A stretch of 20,000 bases of DNA, taken from positions 1-20,000 of the forward strand of contig JAVSCG010000019.1 in NCBI GenBank assembly GCA_037367355.1, given 5' to 3'. Under the pieces are notes generated by a model, which worked only from the letters and a program-made list of their open reading frames with translations, was not told where the DNA came from and searched no databases. Below are positions 18,061-20,000 of this stretch, piece after piece. The stretch's first letter is position 1, and every line of letters begins with the position of its first letter. The DNA comes from Neoscytalidium dimidiatum. Taxonomy: Eukaryota > Ascomycota > Dothideomycetes > Botryosphaeriales > Botryosphaeriaceae. The translations under genes were made by a program, and so were the position numbers.

Positions 18061-20000
18061 AACCCTTTCCGGTATATCTACCTATAGACGCCCGAAGACT
18101 TTCTCGCCGACCTTAAGAAAGGCGAGAAAGTATATTACCTCTATTAGAAACCGACACTTACCCCGGAGAACGTTCTAGAAATATAGGGCGGAGGTAACCG
18201 AAACTTAGAGTACCTTCTAGTACCTTAAGCGACGCTTACGAGGTACGCAGCCGCGCGCCGCGCGGCCCTCGTATACGATACGCACCCTAGTCTTAGCCCT
18301 ATTAGAGTATCCCTTATAGTAGCCGCGGTAAGTACTCCTACTAAGTAGTTACCTTCGTATTACGCGGACCTTTTAGACGTCTTTTTAGACGAGTTAGCTA
18401 GTATACTCGCCCCTAATACTAAGTATAACCACGCTATTAAATTACTAGATAGAACTTCTCCTTCGTAAATATCTATCTATAATCTATCGCCCCGCGAGCT
18501 TTAGATTCTTCGAGAGTACCTAGATAAAGCTTTTAAAAAGAGCTGGATTAAGCCTAGTAAGTCCCCTACTAGCGCGCCTATCCTCTTCGTCCCTAAGCCT
18601 AACGGGACTATACGGCTATATATCGATTATAGGGGCCTTAATAAGATTATAATTAAAAATCGCTATTCCTTACTTCTTATTAGTAAACTATTAGATCGTA
18701 TATCTTATACGAAAGTCTTTACTAAACTTAATCTACGTAACGCCTATTATAGAATCCGTATTCGTAAGGACGACGAGTAGAAAACCGTATTTAAGACGCG
18801 CTACGGCCTCTTTAAATACCTCGTTATATCTTTTAGCCTAGCTAACGCGCCCGCTATCTTTTAAAGCTATATCTATTAAGCGCTAGGTAGCCTCGTAGAT
18901 ACTATCTACGTCGTCTATCTAGACGACATCCTTATCTACTTAAAGAACGAAAAGGAATACGTATAATATATACGCGTAGTACTATAACGCCTCCGCGATT
19001 AGAACTTATACGCTAAGTTATCTAAATATACCTTCTATACTACTAGGACTAAGTTCCTAGAATTTATTATAACCCCCTAGGGTATTACTATAGACTAGGA
19101 ACGCGTTAGGACTATTTAAGAATAGCCGGAGCCTATCTCGTATCGAGGCGTTTAAGTGTTTTTAGGCTTTACTAACTTCTATAGACGCTTTATATAGAAC
19201 TACTCGTCTATCGTAAAGCCTCTTAATAACTTTCTACGGAAGACTTAGCGGCCGCCGGACGTAAACGCGAAGAAACGCTCTACGCGGAAGAGCTCTACTA
19301 AGTAGTACCTCCCCTTCTAGTAGACCGACGCCGCGGCGTATACTTTTCGTACGCTTAAAGCCGCCTTTACGTAGGGGCTAGTACTTCGTTATTTTAACTC
19401 CGAGCTTCCGCTAATAATAATTACGGATGCGTTAGACTTCGCTATCGAAGGTATCCTACTTTAGTCCTATATATAGGAGGGTAACTAAAAGTACTAGTTG
19501 CCTATTATCTACTATAGCCGGAAGCTTACCGAGGTAGAGGTAAGATATAATATCTACGATAAGAAACTTCTTATAATCGTAGCCGGCTTTTAACTATAGC
19601 GATATTATCTCGTATACGCTCCCTACGCTATACGCGTACTCTACGATTATAATAATCTTAAGTACTTTATAACTACTAAAAGCCTTACGAGCCGATAGAT
19701 ACGCTATATCGAAAAGCTAGCGCGGTTCGACTTCGAGATTAAATATAAGCCGGGGGCTTCGAATCTAGTAGACCCTCTTAGCCGGCGGCCCGACTATATA
19801 TTAGGTTTTAAAGAGGTCGAAAAGAAGGCGGTTCTAGACGCTATACTACCTACGTTATAGTAAAAACTACGGGCACGGGGGGTTATAGAAAACACCTCTA
19901 GGGCTACTATCCTAACCGCGCGAGACGTATACGAATCGTATACGAGGGATACTCGTACTAATACTAGCTAATCCGAGGGCTTACCCTCTACTCTTTCCTT
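18061..20000 (+). pseudogene. Reverse transcriptase and RNase H region of the third element
   Basis: The same frame continues to the window end with stops but no indel that I can see. Reverse transcriptase motifs: WIKPSKSPTSAPILFVPKPN (18544-18603), IRLYIDYRGLNKI, KTRYGLFKYLVISF and [10 protein letters not shown], with YLDD at 18916-18927. RNase H: ITDALDFAIEGIL near 19420-19460 and NIYDKKLLIIV near 19550-19580. DPLSRRPDY near 19770-19795 marks the RNase H end. Gly-to-Ser, Cys-to-Tyr and Gln-to-stop changes fit RIP. Confidence 0.82.

Larger units (their letters stand above)
16152..20000 (+). mobile_element. Third RIP-degraded Ty3/gypsy retrotransposon, 5' part, cut by the window end
   Basis: Right after the old copy breaks off at 16151 a different sequence starts with TATAAGGACTCC, which fits a RIP-altered TG LTR start. 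It continues into gag, protease, reverse transcriptase and RNase H on the plus strand. Protein motifs differ from the other two families (DTGS protease, [11 protein letters not shown]). The integrase would lie beyond the window. Its junction inside the second old copy suggests insertion or rearrangement at that point. I did not find a matching target duplication. Confidence 0.78.

Overview
The window is a transposon-filled block of a filamentous ascomycete (Pezizomycotina-type) genome. I see no host gene in it. Two sequence textures alternate. Positions 1-8142 and 14816-20000 almost lack the dinucleotides CA and TG, yet keep CG and are full of TA, TAG and TAA. Reading frames stay open over kilobases except for stops that a C-to-T or G-to-A change can explain. 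That is the signature of repeat-induced point mutation (RIP), a process of filamentous ascomycetes. Positions 8143-14815 have ordinary base composition and start and stop exactly at two identical 384 bp LTRs. This is a young Ty3/gypsy-type element that landed after RIP had finished with its target.

Layout. (1) 3-431 (+): the RIP-mutated C-terminal part of a coiled-coil protein gene. (2) About 432-6350 (-): an old chromodomain Ty3/gypsy element, read from the right as gag, protease, a 27 bp minisatellite, reverse transcriptase, RNase H, integrase and chromodomain. (3) 6351-7010: non-coding RIP-mutated sequence. (4) 7011-8142 plus 14816-16151 (+): a second, inverted and truncated copy of the same old element covering gag, protease and minisatellite. 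(5) 8143-14815 (+): the young element, inserted in that second copy with the 5 bp target duplication ATACT. (6) 16152-20000 (+): a third RIP-mutated Ty3/gypsy element of a different family, truncated by the window end.

The young element carries LTR, possible primer binding site, gag with a CCHC knuckle, protease, reverse transcriptase, RNase H, integrase, chromodomain, polypurine tract and LTR. Gag and the first two thirds of pol contain about 18 small frameshifts, nearly all explained by one missing base in a short run. The integrase-chromodomain frame (12462-13781) is unbroken.

The most interesting feature lies at the 3' end of the young element, on the strand opposite to pol. A gene at 14353-13682 reads as two exons separated by a textbook 48 nt fungal intron. 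It predicts a 207-residue protein with six N-terminal cysteines, in a spacing close to a Zn2Cys6 cluster, followed by a long coiled coil. The old element at the left edge has a related coiled-coil frame in the same tail-to-tail position after its chromodomain. A spliced antisense accessory gene therefore appears to be a shared part of at least two distinct chromodomain retrotransposon families.
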